Part shown: one piece after another, positions 1 through 9,339 of the stretch | Layout: every line of letters begins with the position of its first letter | Position numbering within the stretch: position 1 is the stretch's first letter | The notes under the pieces: generated by a model | The model's database searches: none | The model's input: only the letters and a program-made list of their open reading frames with translations | What the model was told of the DNA's origin: nothing | Assembly: GCA_030533405.1 (NCBI GenBank) | Contig: JAUNJF010000014.1 | Location: 1-64,000, forward strand | Length of the DNA: 64,000 nt | Source of the DNA: Eubacteriales bacterium | Lineage (GTDB): Bacteria; Bacillota; Clostridia; Lachnospirales; Lachnospiraceae | Direction: 5' to 3' | Position numbers and translations under genes: made by a program

Positions 1-22
1 CAACCAAACCAATCTTTTTCAT
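1..22 (-). CDS. start of a partial CDS running off the left edge
   Basis: An ATG at 20-22 (minus strand) is preceded by GGAGG nine bases upstream and opens a frame reading MKKIGLV before the window ends. A second ATG at 27-29 is closer to the ribosome site and in another frame. Only seven codons are visible, so no function can be given. Confidence 0.35.
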
Positions 23-64
23 TATGCATTTCCTCCTCAATATTCACAGTAAAATAAGAATTTG

Positions 65-316
65 CTAAATCTTTTTAACATAAAAACCAAAAACAGAATT
101 GCTAAATTCTCCTGCCGCAAATTCGTACTCTTGACCCTTAATTAATACCTTATACACTGGAAAACTATATCTTTGTCCATACAATGGATCCTTAATATCG
201 ATTTTGTTCCCAGTACGAATCCAGTCGTAATCAAAGATATTGACTCCAAATAAAATTGCATGTCCATCAATCCCTGTGGTCTCATGTTGCCACGTCATTG
301 CTTTATAAACTTTCAT
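65..316 (-). CDS. hypothetical protein, 83 aa
   Basis: A small soluble protein with no signal peptide or membrane segment; I do not recognise its family. The ATG is preceded by GGGAG at a good distance. It is the last complete member of a minus-strand run with two SUKH-family genes (376-807, 850-1317), and small single-domain genes of this kind are often immunity or accessory genes. That role is inferred from context only. Confidence 0.6.
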   Translation of the reverse strand: MKVYKAMTWQHETTGIDGHAILFGVNIFDYDWIRTGNKIDIKDPLYGQRYSFPVYKVLIKGQEYEFAAGEFSNSVFGFYVKKI

Positions 317-375
317 TAAAATTCTCCCTATTAGACAGTAAAATTAAAATTCAACTATCTTCATATAATATTTCT

Positions 376-807
376 TTAATAGTTCTCTATGGCATCTTCA
401 ATACACTCTAAGAAATAACTATAAAAATCTTCTGCTTTATCGATTACACCATCTTTATCATATTGACTCCATGTAACTATAGATCCATCTTCAACATTGA
501 TACAATCAAAATATTCATCACAATTCTGTATAATCATAAGATTATCAGGTAAGCCATTTTCTCTCTGAGACAATGTTTCATCTGCAAATATTGCCTTTCC
601 AGTCAATCCATAGCCCATAAATTCAAACATGCATCCTCCATGTCCGATTTCCTTTAAAAACCATACATATGATTCTGGTATTTCAAAGCCAAGAACCTCT
701 TCAGCTTGAGTAATTTCTTCATCTGTCGCCTTTTTTTCTAGAAAAGCATCCTCAAATACTTCCTCATTTGTTTGAATCAATTCAATAATCTGCTCTCTTT
801 CGTCCAT
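376..807 (-). CDS. SMI1/KNR4 (SUKH) family protein
   Basis: A protein of about 143 aa with the SUKH pattern: a helix beginning ATDEEITQAEEVLGFEIPES, then YVWFLKEIGHGG and a glycine-rich strand. SUKH proteins are common as immunity proteins against polymorphic contact-dependent toxins in Firmicutes, binding the toxin in the cytoplasm. I prefer the second in-frame ATG (805-807), because GGAG lies nine bases upstream of it and directly abuts the first ATG. No cognate toxin is visible in this window. Confidence 0.75.
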   Translation of the reverse strand: MDEREQIIELIQTNEEVFEDAFLEKKATDEEITQAEEVLGFEIPESYVWFLKEIGHGGCMFEFMGYGLTGKAIFADETLSQRENGLPDNLMIIQNCDEYFDCINVEDGSIVTWSQYDKDGVIDKAEDFYSYFLECIEDAIENY

Positions 808-849
808 CTCGCGCATCTCCTTTGTTTAGTTAATATTATCAAAATAATC

Positions 850-1317
850 TTATAGTTCGATTTCTCCATTAATGACTTTATCAATAAACTCTGAAAAAGA
901 AGCTGCAACAACTTCAACTTCTTCAAACTCCGGCTCACAACCATGTACGATTTCATAAGTAGTTAAGTCAATGGCATAATATGCATATCCATTACCCACA
1001 CTCATAACAACAACAAAATGGTTATCCCAGAATTCTTTGATTTCGCTATGCCAATCAACATCATCTTCCGCTATTTCGATGCTCATCTTTTCAAATTCAT
1101 CATGACAAAAATCACCTACTTCGTCACTACTATATGTAACAAACCAGGTATCCTCTGTATCATTCACTATATCCTTATATTGCGTAATAAATGCAATCCA
1201 TTCTTCTGGAATATTTCTGTATCGTTTACCAAAAATAGACTGATCTACAATATCTGTTTCTCGTAATATAGACCACCCTGATGCTTCTGCCCAATTCTCG
1301 AATTTCTCTATATCCAT
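850..1317 (-). CDS. SMI1/KNR4 (SUKH) family protein, divergent
   Basis: A 155-aa acidic soluble protein with the SUKH core signature IPEEWIAFITQYKDI followed by a WFVTYSSDEVGDF strand pair. AAGGAG is six bases before the ATG. It sits directly upstream of a second SUKH gene, with a gap of about 40 bases. Tandem, divergent SUKH genes are typical of immunity arrays. The partner toxin is not in the window. Confidence 0.7.
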   Translation of the reverse strand: MDIEKFENWAEASGWSILRETDIVDQSIFGKRYRNIPEEWIAFITQYKDIVNDTEDTWFVTYSSDEVGDFCHDEFEKMSIEIAEDDVDWHSEIKEFWDNHFVVVMSVGNGYAYYAIDLTTYEIVHGCEPEFEEVEVVAASFSEFIDKVINGEIEL

Positions 1318-1405
1318 TAACTACTCCTTATTATTATCTTCATTTCATCTAGAGCATATTATCAAAATTTGACTTACTACCTCCAGCTCGACAAACTGGG
1401 ATTTG

Positions 1406-1954
1406 TTATTCCTTTTTACTAAACTCTTTAATTTCCAAAATGTAGTTTTTCAATACACCTTTCCGTATCATCAGTACCGCCCCGATTGTAATCAGCAATG
1501 CCGCTACGGCACTGACATACAGCGGGCTTGCGGTCTGGGAGAAATTGAAAAGGAACTTCGTAACATCGTCACCAATCGGCGCCTTTCCGTTTATGAAAGC
1601 AAACGGAATAAAAACCCATGCAAATAAGGAACACATCGGAATTAAACTAAAAAAGAAGGAAAACACTCTGTAGAATGTCTTATTCAGTTCTCTCCTGTAG
1701 AAAGTCAAATAAATGAACACCGAAATCAGCGGAAATAGTGCACCGTTTGCATGAAGCCACAAATCTGAGAGATTCGTATACTCTCCGCCGTGCGCACTGA
1801 CATGAGCGCCAATAATACTGAATTCGTCAATCGTTGCCCCAGCAGAAAGCATTACAATTAAATGTCCGAATTCATGTAATGCGATATATAACACCATCGT
1901 GACTCCCGCGGCTGCAAGAACATTAATAATCAGTTTGCCTTTTTTGTTCATCAT
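1406..1954 (-). CDS. M50-like membrane zinc metallopeptidase
   Basis: 182 aa with an N-terminal membrane helix carrying YIALHEFGHLIVML. This HExxH zinc site inside a hydrophobic segment is typical of site-2-protease-like (M50) peptidases. Further hydrophobic stretches follow (about residues 65-85, 98-118 and 145-165). The second M50 motif (NxxPxxxxDG) is not obvious, so it may be an M50B-like or 'peptidase M50 homologue' protein. AAGGAG precedes paired ATGs. Substrate unknown. Confidence 0.7.
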   Translation of the reverse strand: MMNKKGKLIINVLAAAGVTMVLYIALHEFGHLIVMLSAGATIDEFSIIGAHVSAHGGEYTNLSDLWLHANGALFPLISVFIYLTFYRRELNKTFYRVFSFFFSLIPMCSLFAWVFIPFAFINGKAPIGDDVTKFLFNFSQTASPLYVSAVAALLITIGAVLMIRKGVLKNYILEIKEFSKKE

Positions 1955-2095
1955 TTTTCTCCTTCGTGATTCATAATAGAGATAACAAATTCAAATTTAC
2001 TTAGACCGTATTGTCAAAATCATAGCAACTACCGTATAACCCGGTAGCACTTAAAAACATCAATTTGATAAACAAAGATAATTACATTTGCATTT

Positions 2096-4108
2096 TTATC
2101 TCTTTCTGCGTTCTATCCCACTTTGAGCATAATATGCAGCTTTATTTTCATACATCCTCTTATCTGCCTCAGCTGCTAATTCTCTAATTGTTAGACTTGG
2201 ATATTCTTTTGCAGATGCATATCCATAAGAAATTGAAAGCGAACTAACCAAATTACCAGTCCATGATTTAATCATCAAATCAAATTCTTCTAATATTGGC
2301 TTTAATCGTTCTTCATCACACCTTACAATTGCCATAAATTCATCGCCACCTGTACGATAAGACTTTCCTACCATAGAAAAGCTTTTGTTAATGCAATTGC
2401 TCGCACCTATTATTAATTCATCACCAGCTTTATGTCCCAATGTATCATTAACAGTCTTAAGACCATTAACATCCATTGCAATGACAATACAATCTTCAAC
2501 ATCAACATTCTGTGTCAACTCGTCCAAATCATCTTCATACATTCGACGATTATATAATCTTGTAAGCTCATCAGTTGTAGATTTATAAATGAGATTAATC
2601 ATTTCATTCTTCTCAGAATCAATAATTTGAGTTGTAACAACAATTTTCTTAACCTGATTGTTCTGCCATTCTATTGGCATAAAGGTCATTCTCGTCCAGC
2701 CATTATATTTTCCTAAAAATTCCGCTGAAATATATTTCTTTCCCTTTGTTCTTTCTGTTATAGTTGATAAATTTGTAAACTCAAGCATTAAATCAAGATA
2801 TTCATCCTTACAGGTTCCTCTCATTAATAGATTCGCCATACCTTGACCACTTTTTTCATCTCCAATAAGCTTTTTAAGAATATCTGATTCAATTAATCTT
2901 TCAAATGTATCATTTTCAAGGTCAAAAATATGCAGTGAATATACCAAATTAGTTAATGCAGAATATACCTGATATTCTCTCTTTTTATCCTCTGTAATAT
3001 TTCGCAAGGCATACGCCACTCGACCCAGCGGCGAATTACTATCGCCTCCTATTCGTACATACATTGTCTGTATCCATTCATTGTTTTTACATGCAAACTC
3101 TGCAGAAATGTGACTTTTCCCTTTCAATCTTTCGTCTAAAGTTGAAAGATTTGTAAAATCCCAAAAGCTATCATAATCATCCTCTATAACATCATTGACA
3201 ATTCTTTTGGTTAATGTAGTATGCGGGTCTGTATTAATATCAAATACATCCTCTTTCGAATCCTTGACATCGAATCTTGTGGCTACAGATGTTTTGAAAT
3301 CTAACAGATTAATGTAATCATAGGTACCAGACATCGACTGAAGGATTTCAAACTGCTCATCTATTTCTTTTTGCTTACTCGATAATTCATTATTTAACTC
3401 AATAATTTTTTGTAACTGTTTTTCTTGATTAAAGTACTCTTCTCTATCTTTTGTAACAACAAACAGGTGTATTATGAAAAAACCTAAAAAGTATCCCAAG
3501 CTATAAAATGCTGCATTTGGATACAGAAGTTGACATACACCCAATAATATAGGGGCAAGCGTAAAGAAAAACACCGACTTGTATTGACTGTTGCCTCTCG
3601 TTTCTTTTTTTAATACGAAAAAAAGTGTTGTCACTCCAATAGCAAGATAAACAACATATTGATTAATAAAAGCTAAAGGACGCAAGAATCCAGTCACATA
3701 CAGTCCATCTTCTATTCTAAAAATCGTTGTTGTAAATATATTAATAACAATAAGTATTACCTGAAAGCTAATTACAATTGTATCTAATATCAAATATAGT
3801 CTTTTATGCTTCACCTTATCTCCAAGGTACTCCAACACATATTTCAACCAAAAGAAAGTTGTAACAACAGTTGAAATATGAAAAACTGAGCTGCTCAAGA
3901 AAAATACTGCATCATTTTTTATAATATTGGCATCACACATTCCCCAAACGACATCCTGTAAACAAAAAAAGAGTACCCATGTAGCCATTTGCTTAAAACT
4001 ATTTTCTACATTACTTGAGATTTTTCTCACTCTCAAATTACTTAATAAAATCATTCCTATGATTACTGCATATGTCAACGCAGAAATCCAATACATATTT
4101 ATGTCCAT
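2096..4108 (-). CDS. 7TM membrane diguanylate cyclase (GGDEF)
   Basis: 670 aa. About seven hydrophobic helices occupy residues 5-235 (a 7TM-type sensor), followed by a short coiled coil (240-270). Two PAS-like blocks share the pattern FTNLST-ERxKGKxxISAEF, and a C-terminal GGDEF domain starts at DELTRLYNRRMYED. The catalytic motif is intact (RTGGDEF), as are GHKAGDEL and the SYGYA strand, so c-di-GMP synthesis is predicted. No RxxD inhibitory site is seen five residues upstream of GGDEF. Probably a membrane sensor of an external ligand. Confidence 0.9.
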   Translation of the reverse strand: MDINMYWISALTYAVIIGMILLSNLRVRKISSNVENSFKQMATWVLFFCLQDVVWGMCDANIIKNDAVFFLSSSVFHISTVVTTFFWLKYVLEYLGDKVKHKRLYLILDTIVISFQVILIVINIFTTTIFRIEDGLYVTGFLRPLAFINQYVVYLAIGVTTLFFVLKKETRGNSQYKSVFFFTLAPILLGVCQLLYPNAAFYSLGYFLGFFIIHLFVVTKDREEYFNQEKQLQKIIELNNELSSKQKEIDEQFEILQSMSGTYDYINLLDFKTSVATRFDVKDSKEDVFDINTDPHTTLTKRIVNDVIEDDYDSFWDFTNLSTLDERLKGKSHISAEFACKNNEWIQTMYVRIGGDSNSPLGRVAYALRNITEDKKREYQVYSALTNLVYSLHIFDLENDTFERLIESDILKKLIGDEKSGQGMANLLMRGTCKDEYLDLMLEFTNLSTITERTKGKKYISAEFLGKYNGWTRMTFMPIEWQNNQVKKIVVTTQIIDSEKNEMINLIYKSTTDELTRLYNRRMYEDDLDELTQNVDVEDCIVIAMDVNGLKTVNDTLGHKAGDELIIGASNCINKSFSMVGKSYRTGGDEFMAIVRCDEERLKPILEEFDLMIKSWTGNLVSSLSISYGYASAKEYPSLTIRELAAEADKRMYENKAAYYAQSGIERRKR

Positions 4109-4210
4109 ATTATATTTACTCCTATATATGTCGGTATATTAAAGAACTGTTTTATATTCTACCCTTGATAATATCATTATATCGTACCCTATTTTATAGG
4201 GTGCCGTTTA

Positions 4211-5227
4211 TTATTCTTCCTCATATCTAATGTCTACGTTCATTTCCTCATCAAAGGTAACAATTGCATAGTAATCAATAGCTGCATTATTCCTTACAAT
4301 TTCCATTTCGTAGCAAAAGCTCACTTTCTTTTCTTGATAATCATATTTTATATGTGCATTAATCGTATCTATCCCCTCATAAAGTGGTTGTTCTGAAAGT
4401 AAGGTTTTAAGTCTCTCAGCTCCTTGAATTATAGCATCATAAGCCTTTTCTTCTTCCTCTGTCTTTAAGTCATTTTCTAATTCGTCTATGAAACTATCAC
4501 TCTTGGCATCGTCGGTCGCTATCATTTCACAAATAAGTGCATAATTATATGCCTTAAAGTTCAAATCCTCTTCTGTATGCTCTGTGTTTTTTTCATAATA
4601 TTCAACAGCATATGCCTCATTTCGCGATTCAATTCGTTTTTCATTCCATACTGAAAATTTTTCAGTTACAAACACCAAAATCCAATAAGCTACAAATAAA
4701 ATCACTCCAACAATTATTATCCAATTGCATACATCTATGATTTTGTTAAGTAGCTTTCCCTCTTTGTAAACTCCAATCTCTGCCACATTACCTTTTTTGC
4801 ATTTTAAAATATACCAAACAATTAAAATCACACTAGAAATAATGACTATTGCCATATTAATAATTAAGCCTATCCACAATCCCAATGCCTCTAAACCAGG
4901 CATCATTCCACCAAAGCTATAAAATGAATCAAAGCCAATTAAATCCACTACAAATGAAATAGCAGGTATAATCCCTATCCACACAATCAAGCCTATAAAC
5001 AAAAATTTTTTTTCAGGTTTGCGTAAAAAAAGATTTACTAGCACTCCTCCAACAATAGCTCCTATCACACTAACTAGCACTCTCACTACACTTATCATCG
5101 AAGTGTTTTCTATATAAAAAATTGGCATTGAACAAATGACTGCATAATATATAAAGCCACTGAAAGCCAACCCAAATGCTGTGCCAAAAAAATGTGTTCT
5201 ACGCAAAAACTGATTTATCTTTTTCAT
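4211..5227 (-). CDS. hypothetical multi-pass membrane protein
   Basis: About 338 aa with roughly five hydrophobic segments (near residues 15-35, 42-65, 70-95, 110-135 and 170-195), then a soluble acidic C-terminal half rich in Glu/Lys that ends in beta strands. The ATG at 5225-5227 is preferred because GGGAG lies seven bases before it. I do not recognise the family. The gene stands alone between the GGDEF gene and the serine hydrolase. Confidence 0.6.
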   Translation of the reverse strand: MKKINQFLRRTHFFGTAFGLAFSGFIYYAVICSMPIFYIENTSMISVVRVLVSVIGAIVGGVLVNLFLRKPEKKFLFIGLIVWIGIIPAISFVVDLIGFDSFYSFGGMMPGLEALGLWIGLIINMAIVIISSVILIVWYILKCKKGNVAEIGVYKEGKLLNKIIDVCNWIIIVGVILFVAYWILVFVTEKFSVWNEKRIESRNEAYAVEYYEKNTEHTEEDLNFKAYNYALICEMIATDDAKSDSFIDELENDLKTEEEEKAYDAIIQGAERLKTLLSEQPLYEGIDTINAHIKYDYQEKKVSFCYEMEIVRNNAAIDYYAIVTFDEEMNVDIRYEEE

Positions 5228-5437
5228 AATCCGTCTCCCATACACGATAACTATTCATATCTTACCTTTCGCACTAGAAATAAGAATTTTATCCAACTAG
5301 CATTATATCATAAAAAATAGAGCAAATATATAAATAATCTGAGGGGCCCCTCAATCATCATTATACATTCGCTCCATTTCATCCCTACTTTGTCTACAAT
5401 CCGAATCATTTATTGCTAAGTGATTTTTCCATGCTAT

Positions 5438-6436
5438 TTATTGTCTAAGCTCCCGCGCGATGCGCCATACATTATCCCCGTAATTACTCACCAACACACT
5501 GATGGTACCTGTGTTTGGATTGTATTCCGAAATAAAACTAACTCCCGGATCACAGCCCTGAAAATATGGAATATCCTTTTGACCTTTGCCATCAATAATC
5601 CACACGCCAAATCCGTAGTAGCCTTCTTCCTCGTCCTCGCCATCTCCACTTTGTTTTGAAATCATTTTTTCAAACATCGTCTTGGAAATAAGTTTTCCCT
5701 CAATTAATGCGGTCCAAAATTTCACGATATCATTTACGGTGATAAATGCTCCACCTGCACCAGTACCCTTTGCGTCCACACAAAAAATGTTGGTTCGAAG
5801 ATCATCCTCACTGTTGCAGTACAGATAATTCACTGCGCATTTTGCTGGTAATTTATCCAGTTCATAATATCCTGTTCCAGTCATACCACAAACATCGAAT
5901 ACATTCTGTTTAAGATATTCATCAAATTCCATACCAGTGATTTTCTCAATAATCATTGCCAAAATTACATATCCAGTATTGTTGTACTGAAATCTTGTAC
6001 CACGGGAATACATCATCGGCTTATCCATAAATAACGGAAGCAAATCCTTGTTATGTCGAATTTTGTAATTTGGATAATCTACCCACAACTCTTCATATTC
6101 TTCCATAACACTTTCATCAAAATAATCTGGCACACCAGATGTGTGATTCAATAATTCTTCAACGGTGACATTTCGATCAATGTTCTTCCAATCCATATCA
6201 ATCAACTCACCGATTGTGTCATCAAACTTCAACAGCTTCTTCTCAATCAGCTGCAAAATGGCCACTGCCACAAACACTTTTCCAGCCGATGCACTGGCAA
6301 ATTTGGTATCCAATGTGTTAGGCAATTCATTAGCATAATCTCTGTAACCATTTACATATTCAAAGGTTTCATTCTCATTTTTAATGAGTATTGCACCTCT
6401 AAAATTAACATCGATATATTCTCTATAATTCAACAT
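5438..6436 (-). CDS. class C beta-lactamase-like serine hydrolase
   Basis: Contains the serine beta-lactamase/D-aminopeptidase fold markers: SAGK (SxxK nucleophile) about 50 residues from the proposed start, YNN (YxN) in RFQYNNTGYVIL, and a C-terminal domain with FGVWIID. It has no signal peptide, so it is probably cytoplasmic and an esterase or peptidase-like enzyme, not a drug-resistance beta-lactamase. The open frame continues upstream for 60 codons into Nudix-like sequence and a terminator. The start is therefore uncertain: ATG 6434-6436 or ATG 6500-6502. Confidence 0.75.
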   Translation of the reverse strand: MLNYREYIDVNFRGAILIKNENETFEYVNGYRDYANELPNTLDTKFASASAGKVFVAVAILQLIEKKLLKFDDTIGELIDMDWKNIDRNVTVEELLNHTSGVPDYFDESVMEEYEELWVDYPNYKIRHNKDLLPLFMDKPMMYSRGTRFQYNNTGYVILAMIIEKITGMEFDEYLKQNVFDVCGMTGTGYYELDKLPAKCAVNYLYCNSEDDLRTNIFCVDAKGTGAGGAFITVNDIVKFWTALIEGKLISKTMFEKMISKQSGDGEDEEEGYYGFGVWIIDGKGQKDIPYFQGCDPGVSFISEYNPNTGTISVLVSNYGDNVWRIARELRQ

Positions 6437-6590
6437 TCCTCTTAACTTGCTCCTACTAGTTAAAAAACGTTCCCATACTGTCGGAACAATTACCTCCCTC
6501 ATATCTTCAAATTCCTGAATAGAAACCCATTTTGCCTCCACAACCTCTTCTGGTTGTAACAAAAGCGTTGGTTCCAAGAGCAATAAAAAA
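6437..6590 (-). pseudogene. C-terminal remnant of a Nudix hydrolase, in frame with the serine hydrolase
   Basis: Conceptual translation in the hydrolase frame reads LLLQPEEVVEAKWVSIQEF then MREVIVPTVWERF. This is the usual C-terminal end of a Nudix protein (LQ..EV..AKWVS.EE). The Nudix box itself is absent and the frame has no ATG start. Its 5' side runs straight into the terminator of the preceding gene. It may be a relic of a deletion, or a short N-terminal extension of the hydrolase if ATG 6500-6502 is used. Confidence 0.6.
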
Positions 6591-6591
6591 C

Positions 6592-6632
6592 AAAAATAGC
6601 CGCCCCAGTCTGACAAACCAAGCGGCTATTTT
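6592..6632 (-). terminator. intrinsic terminator of the P-loop gene
   Basis: The arms AAAAATAGCCGC and GCGGCTATTTT form an 11-bp stem with an 18-base loop, followed on the minus strand by a T-rich tract. It ends the transcript of the 6722-7369 gene and marks the edge of the Nudix remnant. Confidence 0.8.
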
Positions 6633-6721
6633 CGCGAATAATTATTAGGCTAACCGTCTATATCGGTAGCACCTTTTTTACCATACTAACACCCTATAGC
6701 ATTGATGTCAATTGTATTATC

Positions 6722-7369
6722 CTACTCGCCATCACTTAGTAATCCAAACGCTTCCTTCACTAGTTTAAATGTTTCCTCCACGCTTCGATTCTCATCTCTC
6801 TTAATCACTTTAAATCCTGACTGCTCCCATGCTTTATACACCTCTGGCGAATTAATTTTCTCAAGACACGCTCTGAAATTGGCAATCGCCTGCTCTGGAT
6901 TATCTTCCTTTAATAACACCTGATACAAGAACTGTTTTTCACTATCCGGTCTATCAAAAAATCGTTCCACAGAAATGTTTGGATCTGCCAACATAATCAA
7001 AACGTGATTTTCATCTGAGATTTCGCGCAATACCTCTAGAGGAATATTCGTATCTACAAAAATCTTTTTTGATGTCTGTTTTACCATCTCATCCAACAAC
7101 TTTTGTTCCAATATTCCACATTCCTCACACACCCCATCAATCCAATTTGAATATTCTTCAGGTGTTCTTCGAACAAATGCTGACCAATCCTGCATATCTC
7201 TCAAATAGGTTATATTCGGATACTCCTTGCTATCCAATTCATCCATCAGCACATCATGATAATTCTCCTCGCAAGCCACGCCATCGAACTTTTCTGCCAA
7301 TAGCTTAACCATTGTGGATTTACCAGCATATGCTGTTCCATTTATAAAATAAACATTTTCATATTTCAT
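6722..7369 (-). CDS. P-loop kinase-like NTPase
   Basis: About 215 aa with a Walker A motif GTAYAGKST near residue 11 and a possible Walker B strand KIFVDTNIPLEVL. The C-terminal half is helical (RACLEKI... KRDENRSVEETFKLV). It resembles small nucleotide-kinase or shikimate-kinase-like P-loop proteins of the AAA_33 kind; the substrate is unknown. I chose ATG 7367-7369 over an upstream TTG. It is followed by a strong terminator and preceded by a membrane-protein gene 33 bases upstream. Confidence 0.65.
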   Translation of the reverse strand: MKYENVYFINGTAYAGKSTMVKLLAEKFDGVACEENYHDVLMDELDSKEYPNITYLRDMQDWSAFVRRTPEEYSNWIDGVCEECGILEQKLLDEMVKQTSKKIFVDTNIPLEVLREISDENHVLIMLADPNISVERFFDRPDSEKQFLYQVLLKEDNPEQAIANFRACLEKINSPEVYKAWEQSGFKVIKRDENRSVEETFKLVKEAFGLLSDGE

Positions 7370-7402
7370 ATTACTTATCAATCCTTCTCTTCATCATCTT
7401 CG

Positions 7403-8377
7403 TCAAAATGATGCTGTATGGTTTCTTTTTGAAATCAACCATACAATCACTTCAACAATCAACATCAGCACAGTCCAAATGCCACAAGTAACACCACAAA
7501 ACATAAAACTTGCAACTCCCGGACGAATGATGGTAACACATATCATTCCATATCCATTTTCTGTAATCCATTCACGCTTAATGGTTTTGAATGGGGTAAC
7601 TATCATATTATGTTGCTCATAGCTTTCATCTTTATATATCAAACTCTCCTTAAGCTGATTGGCATATTGCGACGCTTCTCCAGTAATTTTAAGTGCATAT
7701 TCTAAATTCTCACCCATCACATTATCTGCCAGCCACACATCATTCGCTTTGCACAGTTCATACCCCTGCACATCTTGCTTTAATTCTATTACAATTTCTT
7801 CTATGCACTCGCCTTGATCAATCAGTGAGATGTGTATCGGATAACATCTTACACCTTTCATTGCATATTCATCTATACGAATCATACCTTCTTCATGTTG
7901 TTTTATAAACTCAAGTAGTTTCTCCGCATAACCATTTTGAATACAATCCTGAATATTAACAATCGCAAATTCATCCCTCATCCATTCTCCATTATGTTCT
8001 GTATCTCCTTTTCTAACACAAATCCACCCGCCTCTCGACAGTTCAAAATCACCATTTTGACTAGTATATAAGATAGCATGCTCACACTTCACACCATTTC
8101 CTTCAATGATATAATCACTCATGGCAGCACGCATTTCCAATGTATGCACAAGCTCTGAGACATGACTCCCTTCAGCAGGTTCGCGATTACATTCCTCAAT
8201 ATTAGCATATTTCTCACCTAACTTGAGATAACCTAATTCCGACGGAACCAACTCTCTTGTAAGTATCCAACACGTAAATATACTCGTAGCACTAAAAACC
8301 ATCACAGTTCCAACTAGCCATATTAAGATAATCATTATCTGCTTCTTTTTACCCATTCGTTTTCTCCATACTATCAT
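7403..8377 (-). CDS. hypothetical membrane-anchored protein
   Basis: 324 aa with an N-terminal membrane helix (about residues 14-38), a large extracytoplasmic region of about 230 residues, and a C-terminal helix (about 290-312) ending in basic residues. Its start overlaps the stop of the broken kinase gene by four bases (ATGA), indicating translational coupling. A later ATG at 8354-8356 has GGAG seven bases upstream and is an alternative. Unknown family. Confidence 0.6.
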   Translation of the reverse strand: MIVWRKRMGKKKQIMIILIWLVGTVMVFSATSIFTCWILTRELVPSELGYLKLGEKYANIEECNREPAEGSHVSELVHTLEMRAAMSDYIIEGNGVKCEHAILYTSQNGDFELSRGGWICVRKGDTEHNGEWMRDEFAIVNIQDCIQNGYAEKLLEFIKQHEEGMIRIDEYAMKGVRCYPIHISLIDQGECIEEIVIELKQDVQGYELCKANDVWLADNVMGENLEYALKITGEASQYANQLKESLIYKDESYEQHNMIVTPFKTIKREWITENGYGMICVTIIRPGVASFMFCGVTCGIWTVLMLIVEVIVWLISKRNHTASF

Positions 8378-9273
8378 TTATTTTCCTGTTCCCACGCCTC
8401 ATAAAATTCTGCAAGAGAAGCATAACGCTCATCTTTATTATAAGCGACCGCTTTCTTCACAATCTGATAAGCCTCTTCGCTTAATTCCCACTTATCTAAA
8501 TCACATGGAATAAACCGATTTTCAACATATCTTTTCACAATATCTTCTTCTGTAAATTCACCAAAGAATTCAAAAATCAACGCACCCAATGTAAATAGAT
8601 TGGTCTTTTCATCAATCCCTGCACCCTTACAATATTCCTCAGGTGCCTTTAACCGTTTCGTCCCAAACCAATCCTCGCCCATATCATTTATAACAGGCAC
8701 CTTTCGAAAGAAATCGATATCACAAATCGTTGTTTTATCTCTCGAAAAATCATACATAATGCTTCCATCGTAAAAATCGACTGCCACATAACCATTTTTA
8801 TGTACATGCAAAAGAAATGAAAACAATACCTCAACTGCCTGCAATCTCTTCTCAATCGGTAGCTCCTTGAATCTTGTTTTCGGACTTTTCAGCGTTGGAT
8901 TTTCATCATATTTTTCAAAATTCCAATGATCAAATAAACATTCACCCTCTGCCCAATCAAAGACAGCAACATAAAACTGCTCATACTCGTATGCATCAAT
9001 TAACCGAATAAGACTTTGATGTTCCAAATCCTTATAAATGGAAACTGCATTTTTCAAGATTGCAACTGACTCATCAGGCGTCACATCTGCCTCTAACGTA
9101 TTAACTCCAGCAATCTTGCAAAAGTATCTTTGTTTTTCATCTTCCATTCCTATGCAGACACAACCAGACCCTGTTTCATCAACTGCCCAGAATGCAGTTC
9201 CTTATTTTTTCAGCCATGAAAAATCATGTTGCTCCTTCAATCGAATTTCTATGTCATCTATCTTATTTACCAT
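8374..9273 (-). pseudogene. protein-kinase-like gene interrupted by a TAA stop
   Basis: From ATG 9271-9273 (AGGAAG six bases upstream) the frame reads MVNKIDDIEIRLKEQHDFSW then LKK and TAA at 9202-9204. It continues in the same frame as GTAFWAVDETGSGC into the kinase body. The body has a VAIK-like YFCKIAG, a catalytic-loop equivalent HKNGYVAVDFYDGSIMYD (H-D retained, altered RD), a DFG equivalent DIDFF, and APEEY. Related Firmicutes kinases have an aromatic residue where TAA occurs. Either a nonsense mutation has killed or shortened the gene, or translation restarts at ATG 9145-9147, giving a 257-aa protein without the glycine-loop strand. Confidence 0.7.
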
Positions 9274-9339
9274 TCACTACTTCCTTTTTAATCGTAGACT
9301 TTTTCCAATAAGCATTCACCTTCGAAAAAGGAATACTCT

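Noticed and set aside
5340..5353. GC-rich palindrome TGAGGGGCCCCTCA in an AT-rich gap
   Set aside because: No loop, no T tract and no gene context; too short to call an operator or terminator.
5438..6436. Antibiotic-resistance beta-lactamase
   Set aside because: No signal peptide, and the sequence resembles general class C-like serine hydrolases; not linked to the BlaI operators.
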